DNA from: Oceanococcus sp.
GTDB taxonomy: Bacteria; Pseudomonadota; Gammaproteobacteria; Nevskiales; Oceanococcaceae
Reading direction: 5' to 3'
DNA length: 35,456 bases
Assembly: GCA_030147945.1 (NCBI GenBank)
Contig: JASBUL010000074.1
Span: forward strand, 1 to 35,456
The translations under genes and the position numbers were made by a program. Position 1 is the stretch's first letter. Each line of letters starts with the position of its first letter. A model generated the notes under the pieces. The model was given only the letters and a program-made list of their open reading frames with translations. It was not told the origin of the DNA and made no database searches. Below, piece by piece: positions 18,312 to 30,882 of the stretch.

Positions 18312-19421
18312 CTAAAACCACATCCGTAGGCCCACTACTGCCGTCAGCTCAGAGATATCGCCACCCCCGGCCTTGATGAGATCGGCGGTGTTGCCCAAAC
18401 TGCGTGACCAATTCAAGCCCACATAGGGTGCAAATTCGCGTCGGATTTCATAACGCAGGCGCAGCCCGGCCTCCATATCTGAAAATCCAGCACCTATGCC
18501 ATTTTCTAGGTCACGTTGACCATAGGCATTGATCTCAACCAGCGGTTGCAGAATCAGCCGATTGGTTAGCAGCAGCTCATACTCTGCTTCAAGTCGCGCC
18601 GCCGTTTGCCCTTGCTCACCCGCGTACAGGGTCAGTTGGGTTTCAAACCAATACGGTGCCAAGCCTTGGATGCCCACGGCCGCGTAGGTCCGTCCTGGTC
18701 CGGGCTCAAAGTCCTGGCGTATGCCCGCCACCACGTCCCACCAGCGAGAAATGGCTCGACCATAAAGCAAGTGCACCTCGGCGGCTTCAAACTCACCGTT
18801 GCTACGCTCGCCTTCGCTACGCCACCACAAGCGATTCATGTCGTAGCCCAACCAACCGCTGATGTCCCAGACGCCGCGATCACCTTCATCCGCATCCTGC
18901 CATTCCAGCTGATCAACCAGGAGATAGCCAAGTAGTGGCGTATCCATGTGCTTACGCAAGTCCATTCCATCCAGATCAGGAAATGCTTCGGCTAGAGCTG
19001 CAGCGGTCGGCGGCGGCAGCTCTGGGCCGTACTTTTGCGCAGCAGGCTCACTGGCAGCCTTCATGCCTTGATGTTGCCCATGGTTCATCGGAGACGCTTG
19101 TTTCACCATCGGCATAAGGTGTCCCGCATGAGGATTGGACGGCGTCTGCGCCATCGGCATGGCATGCCCCGCGCGTGGGTCCGCTGCCGATTGTGGAGCT
19201 GCCATCTGATGCCCGGCATGCGGATCGGCGGTGGCTTTTGGCATCGACATTTGGTGATGCACATGCGGATCTGGCACTGCGGTCGGCGTTGGCGTCGCTG
19301 TTGGCATGGACATGTTGTGATGCTCGTGTGGATCAGCGCCCGGCACCTGCTCTGCGTACAGATTTTGTCCCCATACCATTAGCACGATGCTTAAGCCGAT
19401 ACTCTTCATAGAATTACACAT
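18312..19421 (-). CDS. copB: Copper resistance outer-membrane protein CopB
   Basis: A 369-residue CopB/PcoB protein. After a signal peptide (ending NLYA), residues about 30-115 are a Met/His-rich segment with five copies of a repeat like DPHxxHxMxMP, thought to bind copper. From about 130 on the outer-membrane barrel domain begins ([30 protein letters not shown]) and ends with an aromatic residue (VVGLRMWF), as barrels do. The ATG overlaps the stop of the multicopper oxidase gene and has GGGAGGT 8 bases upstream. CopB acts with the periplasmic oxidase CopA in copper sequestration or export. Confidence 0.92.
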   Translation of the reverse strand: MCNSMKSIGLSIVLMVWGQNLYAEQVPGADPHEHHNMSMPTATPTPTAVPDPHVHHQMSMPKATADPHAGHQMAAPQSAADPRAGHAMPMAQTPSNPHAGHLMPMVKQASPMNHGQHQGMKAASEPAAQKYGPELPPPTAAALAEAFPDLDGMDLRKHMDTPLLGYLLVDQLEWQDADEGDRGVWDISGWLGYDMNRLWWRSEGERSNGEFEAAEVHLLYGRAISRWWDVVAGIRQDFEPGPGRTYAAVGIQGLAPYWFETQLTLYAGEQGQTAARLEAEYELLLTNRLILQPLVEINAYGQRDLENGIGAGFSDMEAGLRLRYEIRREFAPYVGLNWSRSLGNTADLIKAGGGDISELTAVVGLRMWF

Positions 19422-21204
19422 CGATCCGTACCTCCCGGAACATGCCGGCTTCCATATGAAACAGCAGGTGACAGTGATAGGCCCAGCGGCCTAGGGCATC
19501 CGCACGCACGCGGTAGCTGCGCTGGGTGCCCGGCGGCATGTTGATCGTGTGTTTACGCACCCCGAAACTGCCGTCGGCGTGTTCCAGATCGCTCCAAACA
19601 CCGTGCAAATGTATGGGATGCTCCATCATGGTGTCGTTCACGAGCGTGATGCGTACACGCTCACCGTACTTCAGCTTAAGCGGCTCCGAATCGGCAAATT
19701 TGATTCCGTTGAAGGACCACATGTAGCGCTCCATGTGGCCGGTTAGATGCAACTCAATTTCGCGGCCAGGATCGCGGCCATCCGGGTCGGCAAACAGACT
19801 TTTGAGATCGGCGTAAGTCAGTACGCGACGGCCGTTATTACGCAATCCGATACCGGGATCGTCGAGACGATGTTGTGGGGTCATAGTTCGCATATCGACC
19901 CCAGGATTGCCCATCTCTGAGGCTGGATGAGCAAGCATCGCCGCCATGCCGTGGCCGCCGTGGTTCATACCGGACATCGCCATTTTAGAATGATCCATTC
20001 CGGCCATATCCATCCCAGACATATCCATTTCGCCCATGGGCGCGGCCTTGGCCCCATGGCTCATGCCACCCATACCCCCCATCCCCATGTCGGCCATCGT
20101 TAGCAGCGGACGTGGATCCAGCGGTGGAACCGCCGCACTCAGGCCTGGTTGTGGCGATAATGTGGCTCGGGCATAACCTGTGCGGTCAGACGACTGAGCA
20201 AAGATCGTGTACGGCTCATTCTGATCCGGCTCTACAATCACATCGTAGGTTTCAGCTACGCCGATACGGAATTCATCAACCGTCACGGGATGTACGTACT
20301 GACCATCAGCCGCCACCACAGTCATCTTCAAACCGGGGATGCGCACATCGAAAAAGCTCATCGCCGCACCGTTGATAAAACGCAAACGTATTTTTTCACC
20401 GCGTTTGAACAGCCCCGTCCAGTTCGCCGCCGGCGTCGCACCATTCACCAGGTAGGTGTAGGTATAAGCCGAAACATCCGCAAGATCGGTCGGCATCATG
20501 CGCATGTCGCCCCACATCGCCCGGTTTTCTATTGTGGCGCCCAATCCATTTTTGCGTGCGTCACGCAAAAAATCGCCAGCGGTTTGCTGATTGAAGTTGT
20601 AGTAATCGGACATCTTCTTCAGCTTGGCGAACACGTGATGTGGGTTCTCGTCGCTCCAGTCCGACAGCATCACCACATAGTCGCGGTCATAGCTAAACGG
20701 TTCAGGCTCGCGAGGTGCGACGACAATCGCCCCATACATGCCGGTCTGCTCCTGAAAGCCAGAATGACTGTGATACCAGTAGGTGCCACTCTGCTTGAGC
20801 TTGAACTGATAGGTGTAGGTTTCACCCGGAGGAATGCCTTTGAAAGACAGGCCCGGCACCCCATCCATATTCGCCGGCAGCAAAATGCCGTGCCAATGAA
20901 TTGAGGTCGTTTCGGCCATCGTATTGGTCACGTGCAAGGTTACCGTATCCCCTTCGCGCCAATGCAAAGTTGGGGCGGGTATCGAGCCGTTTATGGTGGT
21001 CGCGATACGCTCGTTTCCGGTGAAATTGACCCGCTGCTCGCCGATGCGCAGATCGAACTCGGTTCCCCTCAGATGCTGAGGATCACCGGCATCCAACAAA
21101 TTGAGGGATTGGGCCCAAACGGGCGCGCCACATAGACTGGCAGCACCACCGGCGGCCAGGCCCTGCACGAAACGGCGGCGCACGGGATTAAAAATAGTCG
21201 ACAT
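19414..21204 (-). CDS. copA: Multicopper oxidase CopA (copper resistance, Tat-exported)
   Basis: A 596-residue periplasmic multicopper oxidase of the CopA/PcoA type that oxidises Cu(I) to the less toxic Cu(II). The N-terminus has a twin-arginine signal ([12 protein letters not shown]). The type 2/3 copper ligands are in [29 protein letters not shown] and [14 protein letters not shown], the last also supplying the type 1 site. Between the second and third domains there is a Met/His-rich stretch ([24 protein letters not shown]) that binds extra copper. The frame extends to 21261, but the ATG at 21202-21204 with GGAG 7 bases upstream gives the proper signal. copB follows with overlap. Confidence 0.95.
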   Translation of the reverse strand: MSTIFNPVRRRFVQGLAAGGAASLCGAPVWAQSLNLLDAGDPQHLRGTEFDLRIGEQRVNFTGNERIATTINGSIPAPTLHWREGDTVTLHVTNTMAETTSIHWHGILLPANMDGVPGLSFKGIPPGETYTYQFKLKQSGTYWYHSHSGFQEQTGMYGAIVVAPREPEPFSYDRDYVVMLSDWSDENPHHVFAKLKKMSDYYNFNQQTAGDFLRDARKNGLGATIENRAMWGDMRMMPTDLADVSAYTYTYLVNGATPAANWTGLFKRGEKIRLRFINGAAMSFFDVRIPGLKMTVVAADGQYVHPVTVDEFRIGVAETYDVIVEPDQNEPYTIFAQSSDRTGYARATLSPQPGLSAAVPPLDPRPLLTMADMGMGGMGGMSHGAKAAPMGEMDMSGMDMAGMDHSKMAMSGMNHGGHGMAAMLAHPASEMGNPGVDMRTMTPQHRLDDPGIGLRNNGRRVLTYADLKSLFADPDGRDPGREIELHLTGHMERYMWSFNGIKFADSEPLKLKYGERVRITLVNDTMMEHPIHLHGVWSDLEHADGSFGVRKHTINMPPGTQRSYRVRADALGRWAYHCHLLFHMEAGMFREVRIDV

Positions 21205-21261
21205 ACTCTGTCTCCAAACAAGAATGAAATCACCAGCGTTGCGCAAACGCCGGCGGCACAA

Positions 21262-21636
21262 TCAAATCAGGAGCGAGGCTGGAGGCCTTAAGAGTCGAAA
21301 CGGATGAGCCGGCAAAGGGGTTGTGGCCAGTTGCGATGTAGAGACCGCCGAATCGAATGCAACGCTCTCAATCACTTGCAGCATAGGCAGCGGCATATTC
21401 CCCAATTGCACGCAGGCGCTCAAGCAACTGACATCGTGCTCGTCAGACATGCCTGAGCCATCATTCACAGTGCTGTCTTCAACCGATGCATGATCGTCAC
21501 AATGCTCCATCGTATGACTTGCTGCAACCACAACAATGGTGGATTGCGCAGCTGGCGGGCAGCACAAAGCCGCCGCTTGGCTGACTGGCAACCAGGCCAT
21601 AAGCGCAATCATGACTATGTGGAGACTTGCCTTCAT
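21262..21636 (-). CDS. Small Cys/His-rich exported protein, first gene of the cop operon
   Basis: A 124-residue protein with a signal peptide (MKASLHIVMIALMAWLPVSQA). The mature part has LCCPP, HCDDHA, SCLSACVQ and several His and Asp residues, and ends with a Pro/Arg-rich tail (PFRLLRPPASLLI). It resembles the small uncharacterised proteins (CzcI-like, DUF2946-like) that often precede metal-efflux operons. The ATG at 21634-21636 is chosen because an upstream ATG at 21664-21666 falls within the -10 of the promoter. Function unknown; metal sensing or binding in the periplasm is plausible. Confidence 0.65.
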   Translation of the reverse strand: MKASLHIVMIALMAWLPVSQAAALCCPPAAQSTIVVVAASHTMEHCDDHASVEDSTVNDGSGMSDEHDVSCLSACVQLGNMPLPMLQVIESVAFDSAVSTSQLATTPLPAHPFRLLRPPASLLI

Positions 21637-21662
21637 CGTATCTGCACTGAAATCTGTCCCCA

Positions 21663-21693
21663 GCATAAACTATGGACCCATATCTAGGGTCAA
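21663..21693 (-). promoter_or_regulatory. MerR-type promoter of the cop operon
   Basis: Minus-strand -35 TTGACC (21688-21693) and -10 TTATGC (21663-21668) with a 19-bp spacer. The spacer region contains GACCC-N7-GGGTC (21675-21691), an operator dyad different from those at 12108 and 13496. It sits 27 bases above the ATG of the first cop gene. Confidence 0.72.
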
Positions 21694-21844
21694 GTCCTTA
21701 CAACTTGGCTGGGGTTAATTTCCAACACAAGAAGGATTGTAGCCCTTCCAGAGTTTCCTCCGGAAACTGGCATTTCATACTTGTCGTTTTCGCGAGTTTA
21801 CTCCCACACAAGCACTATTCGCGCTGACAAATTCCTTATTTATT

Positions 21845-22345
21845 GGCATTGTCACAGTAAAACTATCGATGTGCGAAATGGCACATCACCCTGCCGTTCA
21901 GGCGCAACTCGCCTGCCATTGCTGATTCGATCGGCTTCGGGCCAACTTGTAGTTTTCCCGACTTAAGAGATGCCGCTCATTGTTAACGTGATTGTGAATC
22001 TTGGAATGTACTGAAACGAATTTTTGCAGCGAACCCATCGACAGGAACCGCTGCATCGAACGCTCTCGTCGACGAAACGGCTGGCGTGACATCCGCCCGA
22101 TCGTTCGCTCCCTTGTCCGAAACGTGATTCCCCGAATACTCTAAAACTCGCAATGCCTCTCGGTAAGATCCCAGTTTGTCGGTCACCATTTTCATTGGTA
22201 ACCCATGCCGCTTCAGAAGTTTTCGCATTAGATGCAAAGCCGCTTGGCGATCTCGTTTTTTAGTAACCACGTAATCGATGATCTCGCCCTCATGATCAAC
22301 CGTACGCATCAGGCTTGTGTACGAGTCACTGCTTTGGCAGTCAAC
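21845..22345 (-). mobile_element. Decayed IS6-family insertion sequence
   Basis: A minus-strand transposase remnant in two frames. The first (about 22345-22090) reads YTSLMRTVDHEGEIIDYVV and later KLLKRHGLPMKMVTDKLGSY with the second catalytic Asp. The next frame (22092-21898) continues RQPFRRRERSMQRF and SLQKFVSVHSKIHNHVNNERH, the conserved IS6 C-terminus with its Glu. A frameshift near 22090 breaks the gene and the N-terminal third is missing. A terminal sequence GGCATTGTCACAGTAAA at 21845-21861, 36 bases beyond the stop, looks like the IS6 inverted repeat; I found no matching copy on the other side. Confidence 0.75.
21898..22345 (-). pseudogene. IS6-family transposase, truncated and frameshifted
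   Basis: The coding part of the decayed element. The DDE-domain text VDHEGEIIDYVVTKKRDRQA is followed by RHGLPMKMVTDKLGSYREAL. Near GANDRAD the frame is lost and resumes as RQPFRRRERS one frame over. A stop upstream of TYR-THR-SER (about 22350) and the missing N-terminal helix-turn-helix show that no active enzyme can be made. Confidence 0.75.
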
Positions 22346-22423
22346 ACCTAATCAGCCCATAGCTTTTCGTGGAGGTACACTTTCGTAGCCTTAGTGACGA
22401 AATCATCTGAGCCTTAGGCAAAA

Positions 22424-22756
22424 ATGGAAATTTTCAAAACATTCGGACTTTTTGTCCTGACCGCGATTGCCGAGATTGTTGGCTGCTATTTGCCCTATCT
22501 CTGGCTCAAGCATGGCCACAGCATTTGGCTGCTGGTTCCGGCGGCCTGCAGCTTTGCCCTGTTCGCCTGGCTTCTCACCTTGCATCCACACGCTGCCGGG
22601 CGCGTTTACGCGGCCTATGGTGGTGTCTATGTCAGCGTGGCGCTGGTGTGGCTCTGGGCGGTCGATTCTGTCCGCCCCACAGCGACCGACTTGATTGGAG
22701 TCGGTGTCTGCCTAGTTGGCATGGGCATCATTATGTTTGGTGCACGGACCACTTAA
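22424..22756 (+). CDS. YnfA-family (UPF0060) small membrane protein
   Basis: A 110-residue integral-membrane protein with four hydrophobic helices. Family signs are [33 protein letters not shown] and the C-terminal [15 protein letters not shown]. YnfA proteins belong to the small drug/metabolite transporter superfamily and are often found in metal clusters; substrate unknown. The ATG at 22424 has only a weak ribosome site. The gene stands alone between an IS6 remnant and the end of the czc operon, and converges with the rhodanese-cyclase gene. Confidence 0.88.
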   Translation: MEIFKTFGLFVLTAIAEIVGCYLPYLWLKHGHSIWLLVPAACSFALFAWLLTLHPHAAGRVYAAYGGVYVSVALVWLWAVDSVRPTATDLIGVGVCLVGMGIIMFGARTT

Positions 22757-22774
22757 AACGTCAGAGCATCGAAA

Positions 22775-23748
22775 TCAGCAGGTCCACACTGACACCGTTT
22801 GCTTGAAGCCCTTCAAACTGACCTTTTCGCTTTGCATCTCAAAGCCTGCGACCAAATCCGGATCACTACCCGCCGCCAGATCCAGGACTTCACGGGCCGT
22901 TGCAATCTGGCCGGGTTTGGCGATTTTCTGAAGTCGTGCCGCAGCATGGACTGCCGGCCCCACAAGTAGCAACGAGCGGCGGACATGATTGCCAACGTAG
23001 CCCGCCAGCAGTTCCCCGAAGGCCAAACCGAATCGGGCTTCCGGGATAGCATTGCCATTTGCCCGTTCGGCATTGAGACGGACCCGAATCGCGAACGCGG
23101 CCGGCAGTGCTTCACCGACTCCTGCGAAGTACAACAAGGCGCCGTCGCCTTCGAAGTCACGGACATCACCGCAATGGGCGACGCCTTCCTCGACGACGAC
23201 TGTCATGAATTCCTGAATCGCTTCGAATGCCGCTTTGGGATCCTGCGATTCAATCAGGCTGGTGGAATCGACAATATCGACAAAAAGTACCGCGAGCTTG
23301 CGACGGACAGGCAAGGATTCCCCCGCCAGCCATGATTGCTCGGCAATTGGCCGCTCCGCATCGGCGGTCAGTCGTGGTGCCATCTGCCAGGGCAGTTTGG
23401 CACCTGCGTTTGTGTCGATAAGCTCGACTGCAAAGCCGGCCTCGCGCCAAGTTGGCAGGCCGCCCTCCAGCACAGTGACATGTTCATAGCCCGCAGCTAT
23501 GAGCCAAAGCGCGACACGCACACTGGAAGCATCCCCATCGCAGACGCAGTACACCGCGATGGGCCTTGATCGATCGCAATCCGGAATCTGAATGGCATGA
23601 GCGTCCAGATATAGGGGCACGGCGCCACGAATCCCTCGCGGTTCGCGAGCGAAGGCAGCTTTACGCCGCGCATCAAGTACCAGGGCCGAGCCTGATTCAG
23701 CCATGCGGGCAAAAGCCTGTGAGGACAACTTGGAAAAGGCCTTGGCTG

Positions 23749-23752
<4 letters not shown>
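22775..23752 (-). CDS. Rhodanese / class III adenylate cyclase fusion
   Basis: A 325-residue cytoplasmic protein. Residues 1-110 are a rhodanese domain (ALVLDARRKAAFAREP, GIRGAVPLYLDA, then VYCVCDGDASSVRVA with Cys69 and Cys71 at the active loop, and VLEGGLPTWREAG). Residues about 150-325 are a class III nucleotide cyclase: LAVLFVDIVDSTSL (metal Asp159) and FEGDGALLYF (Asp203). The usual Asn of the GxxVNxAARL motif is His269 here (GPAVHAAARLQ), with Arg273 kept, so activity may be altered. The start overlaps the CDF stop (ATGA), which makes it the last gene of the czc operon. It may link sulfur or thiol state to cyclic-nucleotide signalling; this is inference. Confidence 0.87.
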
Positions 23753-27566
<3,814 letters not shown>

Positions 27567-28496
27567 TTAGTGATCGTGCTCGGCACTGGATTTCTCCAGC
27601 TCGGCTTTCAGCAAGTAGCTGTTCGTCGTCACATAGCGCGCACCTGGTTCCAGGCCGCCCAGTACCTCGGTCATGCGACCATCGCTGTGGCCCAAGGTCA
27701 GTGGGTGAGCTTCAAAGCGCTGACCGTCTTGCACAAAAACGGCACGCTGGCCTTCAATGTCCTGCAAACTCAGGTTTTCAATGACGAGATCAACCGGTGT
27801 TACAGCGGTGACGATCTCGGCCCGAACTGTGCTTTCTGGCACCCAGCGACCATCTGGGTTGTCCAGCACCACACGCGCACTTCGCGCAGGGCCATGATCG
27901 GCAGCCGGGGCGATCCAGTCGATGACGCCCTCAGCTTGCACGTTGTCGCCAAAGAGCATGACGGTCTGGCCAACCTCGACGGCTGATGCTTGCGATGGAA
28001 ACACCGCCAGCTGGGCCCAGACTTTAGAGTAATCCGCGATGCGCAGCAGCGGCCGACCAGCGGTCGCTTCGCCGGCCGAGGCCATGCGATCAACCACGGT
28101 GCCGTCAATCGGTGCGAGCAGCTTGTAGGGCCGCAGGCTGTCATCGGCTTCCACGGTAGCGATCACATCCCCTCGAGACACGTTCTGACCAATGTCCGGG
28201 CGCAGCTCCAATATCTGGCCGGGGTAGCGGGCGTGCACAACGGCCGTACGGGATGGCATTGCTTCAATCCGACCATAGACCGGTAAGGTCTGGCGCAATG
28301 TGCCAGGGCCAGCCGTGGAGATTTCCAACTTCGCCAGGGTGATTTGTGCTTCGTTTAGTTCAATGGTGTCGCCTTCATCATTATGATCACCATGTGCGTC
28401 ATTCGATGCGAAAGCACCGGGAGCAAATCCTGCTGCGATCAGTGCCAATGACGTAGTGAACAGGCTTGCAGCGGCAAAGTTTTTCTTAGTGGTCAT
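27567..28496 (-). CDS. czcB: RND periplasmic adaptor CzcB
   Basis: A 309-residue membrane-fusion protein joining CzcA to CzcC. It has an N-terminal signal/anchor (about residues 1-31), a short His/Asp-rich metal-binding stretch (DAHGDHNDEGD), the lipoyl-like halves (AVVHARYPGQILELRPDIGQ and LLAPIDGTVVDRMASAGE) and a beta-barrel region (VIENLSLQDIEGQRAVFVQ). A second His-rich patch ends the protein (SAEHDH). The frame runs upstream to 28532, but the ATG at 28494-28496 gives the signal sequence and overlaps the czcC stop by 11 bases. It is shorter than classic CzcB because the coiled-coil hairpin is reduced. Confidence 0.9.
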   Translation of the reverse strand: MTTKKNFAAASLFTTSLALIAAGFAPGAFASNDAHGDHNDEGDTIELNEAQITLAKLEISTAGPGTLRQTLPVYGRIEAMPSRTAVVHARYPGQILELRPDIGQNVSRGDVIATVEADDSLRPYKLLAPIDGTVVDRMASAGEATAGRPLLRIADYSKVWAQLAVFPSQASAVEVGQTVMLFGDNVQAEGVIDWIAPAADHGPARSARVVLDNPDGRWVPESTVRAEIVTAVTPVDLVIENLSLQDIEGQRAVFVQDGQRFEAHPLTLGHSDGRMTEVLGGLEPGARYVTTNSYLLKAELEKSSAEHDH

Positions 28497-29847
28497 GGTT
28501 TTGATCCTTGTGTTCTTCTGCTGGGTCACCATCGGCGGCGGTCAGTGCCGCGCCGGCCAGGCGCTCCAATTCAATGCGGTTGAGGTGTGCGCGACGGGCG
28601 GCATCCAGCAATGCCAGCCGTGCATCGATGAGTTCTTGCCTGGCCGCGATCAGGTCCAGATAGCTGTAGCGGCCGGCACGGTAGGCCTCGCGGGTATCGC
28701 TCAGCGCCGATTCCAACCTTGGGATAACGGCATCGCGCAGCGCCGCAAAGGCTTCGATGGCATGGCTGCGATGCTGCCAGGCTTCGTACAGGGTGGCCCG
28801 CGCAGCAATCCGCGCTGCTTGGGTATCGAAGCGTGCAGCTTCATGTCGCGCACTGGCGGCATCAAGATCCCCCCGTGCCCGGCGCCCTGAGAACAAAGGA
28901 ATGCTGAGTCCAGCCACCAAGCCCGTACTGTCAGAACCCTCCAGCCGACGGACACCCGCCTGCCAGCGCACATCACCGCGCGACGTGGACTGAGCTAACC
29001 GCAGATTGGCGGCCTGGATGCGTTCCTGGCTCGCTAATTGCTGCAAGTCGGGACTCTGTTCCAGGGTCTTGATCAAGGGTTCGAAGGCACCGGCCCGTCC
29101 CGTATGAAACAGCGCATCATCATCCACGCGCTGGAAATCCGGCGAGGTCTCACCCCAGAGCGCGGCCAGCTTGACCTTGAGCGTGGGAATCTGATGTTCG
29201 ACATGGCCCGCCTCGACGGCGGCACGGGCGGTTGCGGCCTGAGCGCGGTGCAATTCCGCCTGCGGTGCGCGACCCCGCTCAACCCGCTGGCTGACTGTTT
29301 TTTCGGCTTGACGCGCCAGCGATTCTGCGCGCCGGGCAACCTCCAGCTCCTGCTGGAGCGCGGCCAATTTGACGAACAAACGTGCCGCTTCGGCCTGGAC
29401 ATCGAGCAGCTGTGTCCGGCGCGTAGCGGCAAGCAGGGCCTCTTTGGCGTCAACGATGGCGATCCGGGATTCAGGCCGGCCGCCCAGCTCAACAACACCC
29501 GACAACGCCAGGGTCAATTCAATATTGCGGGTGCCCTGTGCTTCATTGGAGCCGCCGAATTCGTCCGCTTCCGCAGAGAGTTCCATTGGCGGTTTGAGAC
29601 CAGCTGACGCGCGGTCGCCGGACAGGGCTTTCAGGCGCGGTGCGTAAGCCATCAAAGAAGGGTTGTGTTCGGTCACCCGGCGTACGGTTTCCCGCAACGT
29701 TAGGGTGTCTGTGATTTGCGCTTGCGCTTGGCCCACAGAAAGCCAAATCAGACCGGCGACATATAGCCCCGACCGAGAGAGAAAACCAAGCAGGGTGACT
29801 CCAGAAATCAGTGCGCCACCCGGCGCTGGAAGGTGCCGTGATAGCAC
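28486..29847 (-). CDS. czcC: Outer-membrane efflux channel CzcC
   Basis: A 453-residue TolC-like channel. The signal sequence is long (to about residue 43, ending VGQAQAQ). Two repeated outer-membrane-factor halves follow, starting TLRETVRRVTEHNPSL and SPDLQQLASQERIQAA, with long Ala-rich coiled-coil stretches, and GRYSYLDLIAARQELIDARL near the C-terminus. The tail is His-rich (AEEHKDQNHDH). The only available start is the GTG at 29845-29847, placed 12 bases after the preceding small gene; the ribosome site is poor. It forms the export channel for CzcA. Confidence 0.92.
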   Translation of the reverse strand: MLSRHLPAPGGALISGVTLLGFLSRSGLYVAGLIWLSVGQAQAQITDTLTLRETVRRVTEHNPSLMAYAPRLKALSGDRASAGLKPPMELSAEADEFGGSNEAQGTRNIELTLALSGVVELGGRPESRIAIVDAKEALLAATRRTQLLDVQAEAARLFVKLAALQQELEVARRAESLARQAEKTVSQRVERGRAPQAELHRAQAATARAAVEAGHVEHQIPTLKVKLAALWGETSPDFQRVDDDALFHTGRAGAFEPLIKTLEQSPDLQQLASQERIQAANLRLAQSTSRGDVRWQAGVRRLEGSDSTGLVAGLSIPLFSGRRARGDLDAASARHEAARFDTQAARIAARATLYEAWQHRSHAIEAFAALRDAVIPRLESALSDTREAYRAGRYSYLDLIAARQELIDARLALLDAARRAHLNRIELERLAGAALTAADGDPAEEHKDQNHDH

Positions 29848-29859
29848 CTGCGATGATGA

Positions 29860-30240
29860 CTAGAGGCTTAGAGGTGGCGCTCTGGCGGGGGGCGGAAGAC
29901 CGGTCGCGTTCCGTTTGCGTGACGCTACCCGCTCCACCGGAATGTCGCTGACCTGTGAGAACAGCAGCAAACCCAGAATGCCCACAACAACAATCGCGAG
30001 CAGCTGGGCATCATCTAGATCAAGCAACTTGGCCAGCACACCGTCGCCCACTTCAACTCGGGTATCCACACAGGATTCTTCTGCACAGGATTCACTCGCA
30101 TGCACGAGCGCGTCGGCATGCGATTCCTGAAGGCAGTCGATATCGCCGTCTGAACACGCATGTGCATGCACACCCACAACCTGACCGACCAGCAAGAAGA
30201 TGGTCAGCAGCCAAGTGAGTCTGTGGGGCGAGTTAAGCAC
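29860..30240 (-). CDS. Small Cys/His-rich membrane protein, CzcI-like, first gene of the czc operon
   Basis: A 126-residue protein. A signal peptide ends around VGVHAHA; the following region has five cysteines and several Asp/His (ACSDGDIDCLQESHA, ESCAEESC). A hydrophobic helix (LLAIVVVGILGLLLF) and a Pro/Arg-rich tail follow. It occupies the place of CzcI in czc operons and has the same plan as the small protein at 21262, though the sequences differ. The start is GTG at 30238-30240 and no good ribosome site is seen, so the true start is uncertain. Function unknown; metal sensing or binding is possible. Confidence 0.62.
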   Translation of the reverse strand: MLNSPHRLTWLLTIFLLVGQVVGVHAHACSDGDIDCLQESHADALVHASESCAEESCVDTRVEVGDGVLAKLLDLDDAQLLAIVVVGILGLLLFSQVSDIPVERVASRKRNATGLPPPARAPPLSL

Positions 30241-30344
30241 GAAGTGAGGAATTATTCTTTGGATGTGAACAGACCCATATTATCTCAAGTCGTTCCAATA
30301 CATTTGTCATAAGGGAAATTCGGGCTCGACCACTTGGCCTCAGC

Positions 30345-30375
30345 TTGACCTTAGACCTGACTCCAGACTTATTGT
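30345..30375 (+). promoter_or_regulatory. MerR-like promoter giving a near-leaderless transcript
   Basis: Plus-strand -35 TTGACC (30345-30350), 19-bp spacer, -10 TATTGT (30370-30375). The right half of the spacer (GACTCCAG) resembles the operator at 13549, but the left half is degenerate. A start about 7 bases below the -10 would fall on the ATG at 30382, so the mRNA would have almost no leader. No Shine-Dalgarno sequence is present before that ATG. Confidence 0.6.
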
Positions 30376-30381
30376 TATGTC

Positions 30382-30879
30382 ATGAATGACCATTTTCTGA
30401 ACACCCGCGTGCCGCCATTGGCCTTAGTTAGTATTGCTGCATTGATTATGTGGTTTACCAAGCTTGCCTTGCCGCCGCTTTGGTTTCCGCAACATTTCGA
30501 TGCAGTCGCCGATGTCATCAAGTTTGCAGCCATCGCGTTGGGACTGCTCACGGCCCTGCTTGGCGTAATCCAATTTCGACGCGCGCAAACGACGGTGGAC
30601 CCGCGCAGCCCTGAAAAAAGCGCATCGCTTGTTACTGGCGGCATCTACCGATTCAGCCGCAATCCGATGTATGTCGGTTTCGTACTCTGGCTTTTGGCGT
30701 TGTCGTTACAGCTAGAGCAATTGTGGTCCATGGCTCTAATCCCGATTTTCGTGGGCTACATGAATCGCTTTCAGATCAAGCCAGAGGAACAGATGCTTGC
30801 TGCTCATTTTGGCAACGATTACCTGGACTACTGCGAGCGTGTTCCAAGATGGCTCGGGCTGTCCAAAGGAGCCGCTTAG
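30382..30879 (+). CDS. ICMT-like membrane methyltransferase family protein
   Basis: A 165-residue integral-membrane protein of the isoprenylcysteine carboxyl methyltransferase (ICMT/PEMT-like) family. The conserved C-terminal region is clear: GGIYRFSRNPMYVGFVLWLL and KPEEQMLAAHFGNDYLDYCERVPRW, which form the cofactor and active site in this family. Bacterial members' substrates are mostly unknown. Such genes are common beside CDF exporters, and a CzcD-like gene starts 3 bases after the stop here, so the two are co-transcribed from a promoter at 30345. Confidence 0.87.
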   Translation: MNDHFLNTRVPPLALVSIAALIMWFTKLALPPLWFPQHFDAVADVIKFAAIALGLLTALLGVIQFRRAQTTVDPRSPEKSASLVTGGIYRFSRNPMYVGFVLWLLALSLQLEQLWSMALIPIFVGYMNRFQIKPEEQMLAAHFGNDYLDYCERVPRWLGLSKGAA

Positions 30880-30882
30880 ACC

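Noticed and set aside
19180-19400. Regular repeats suggesting a CRISPR array
   Set aside because: They are coding repeats (His/Met units) in frame within CopB; no spacer structure or cas genes.
22387-22417. Direct repeat AGCCTTAG (22387 and 22410) upstream of the YnfA gene
   Set aside because: Eight bases is too short to distinguish from chance in this length, and no regulator or IS end matches it.
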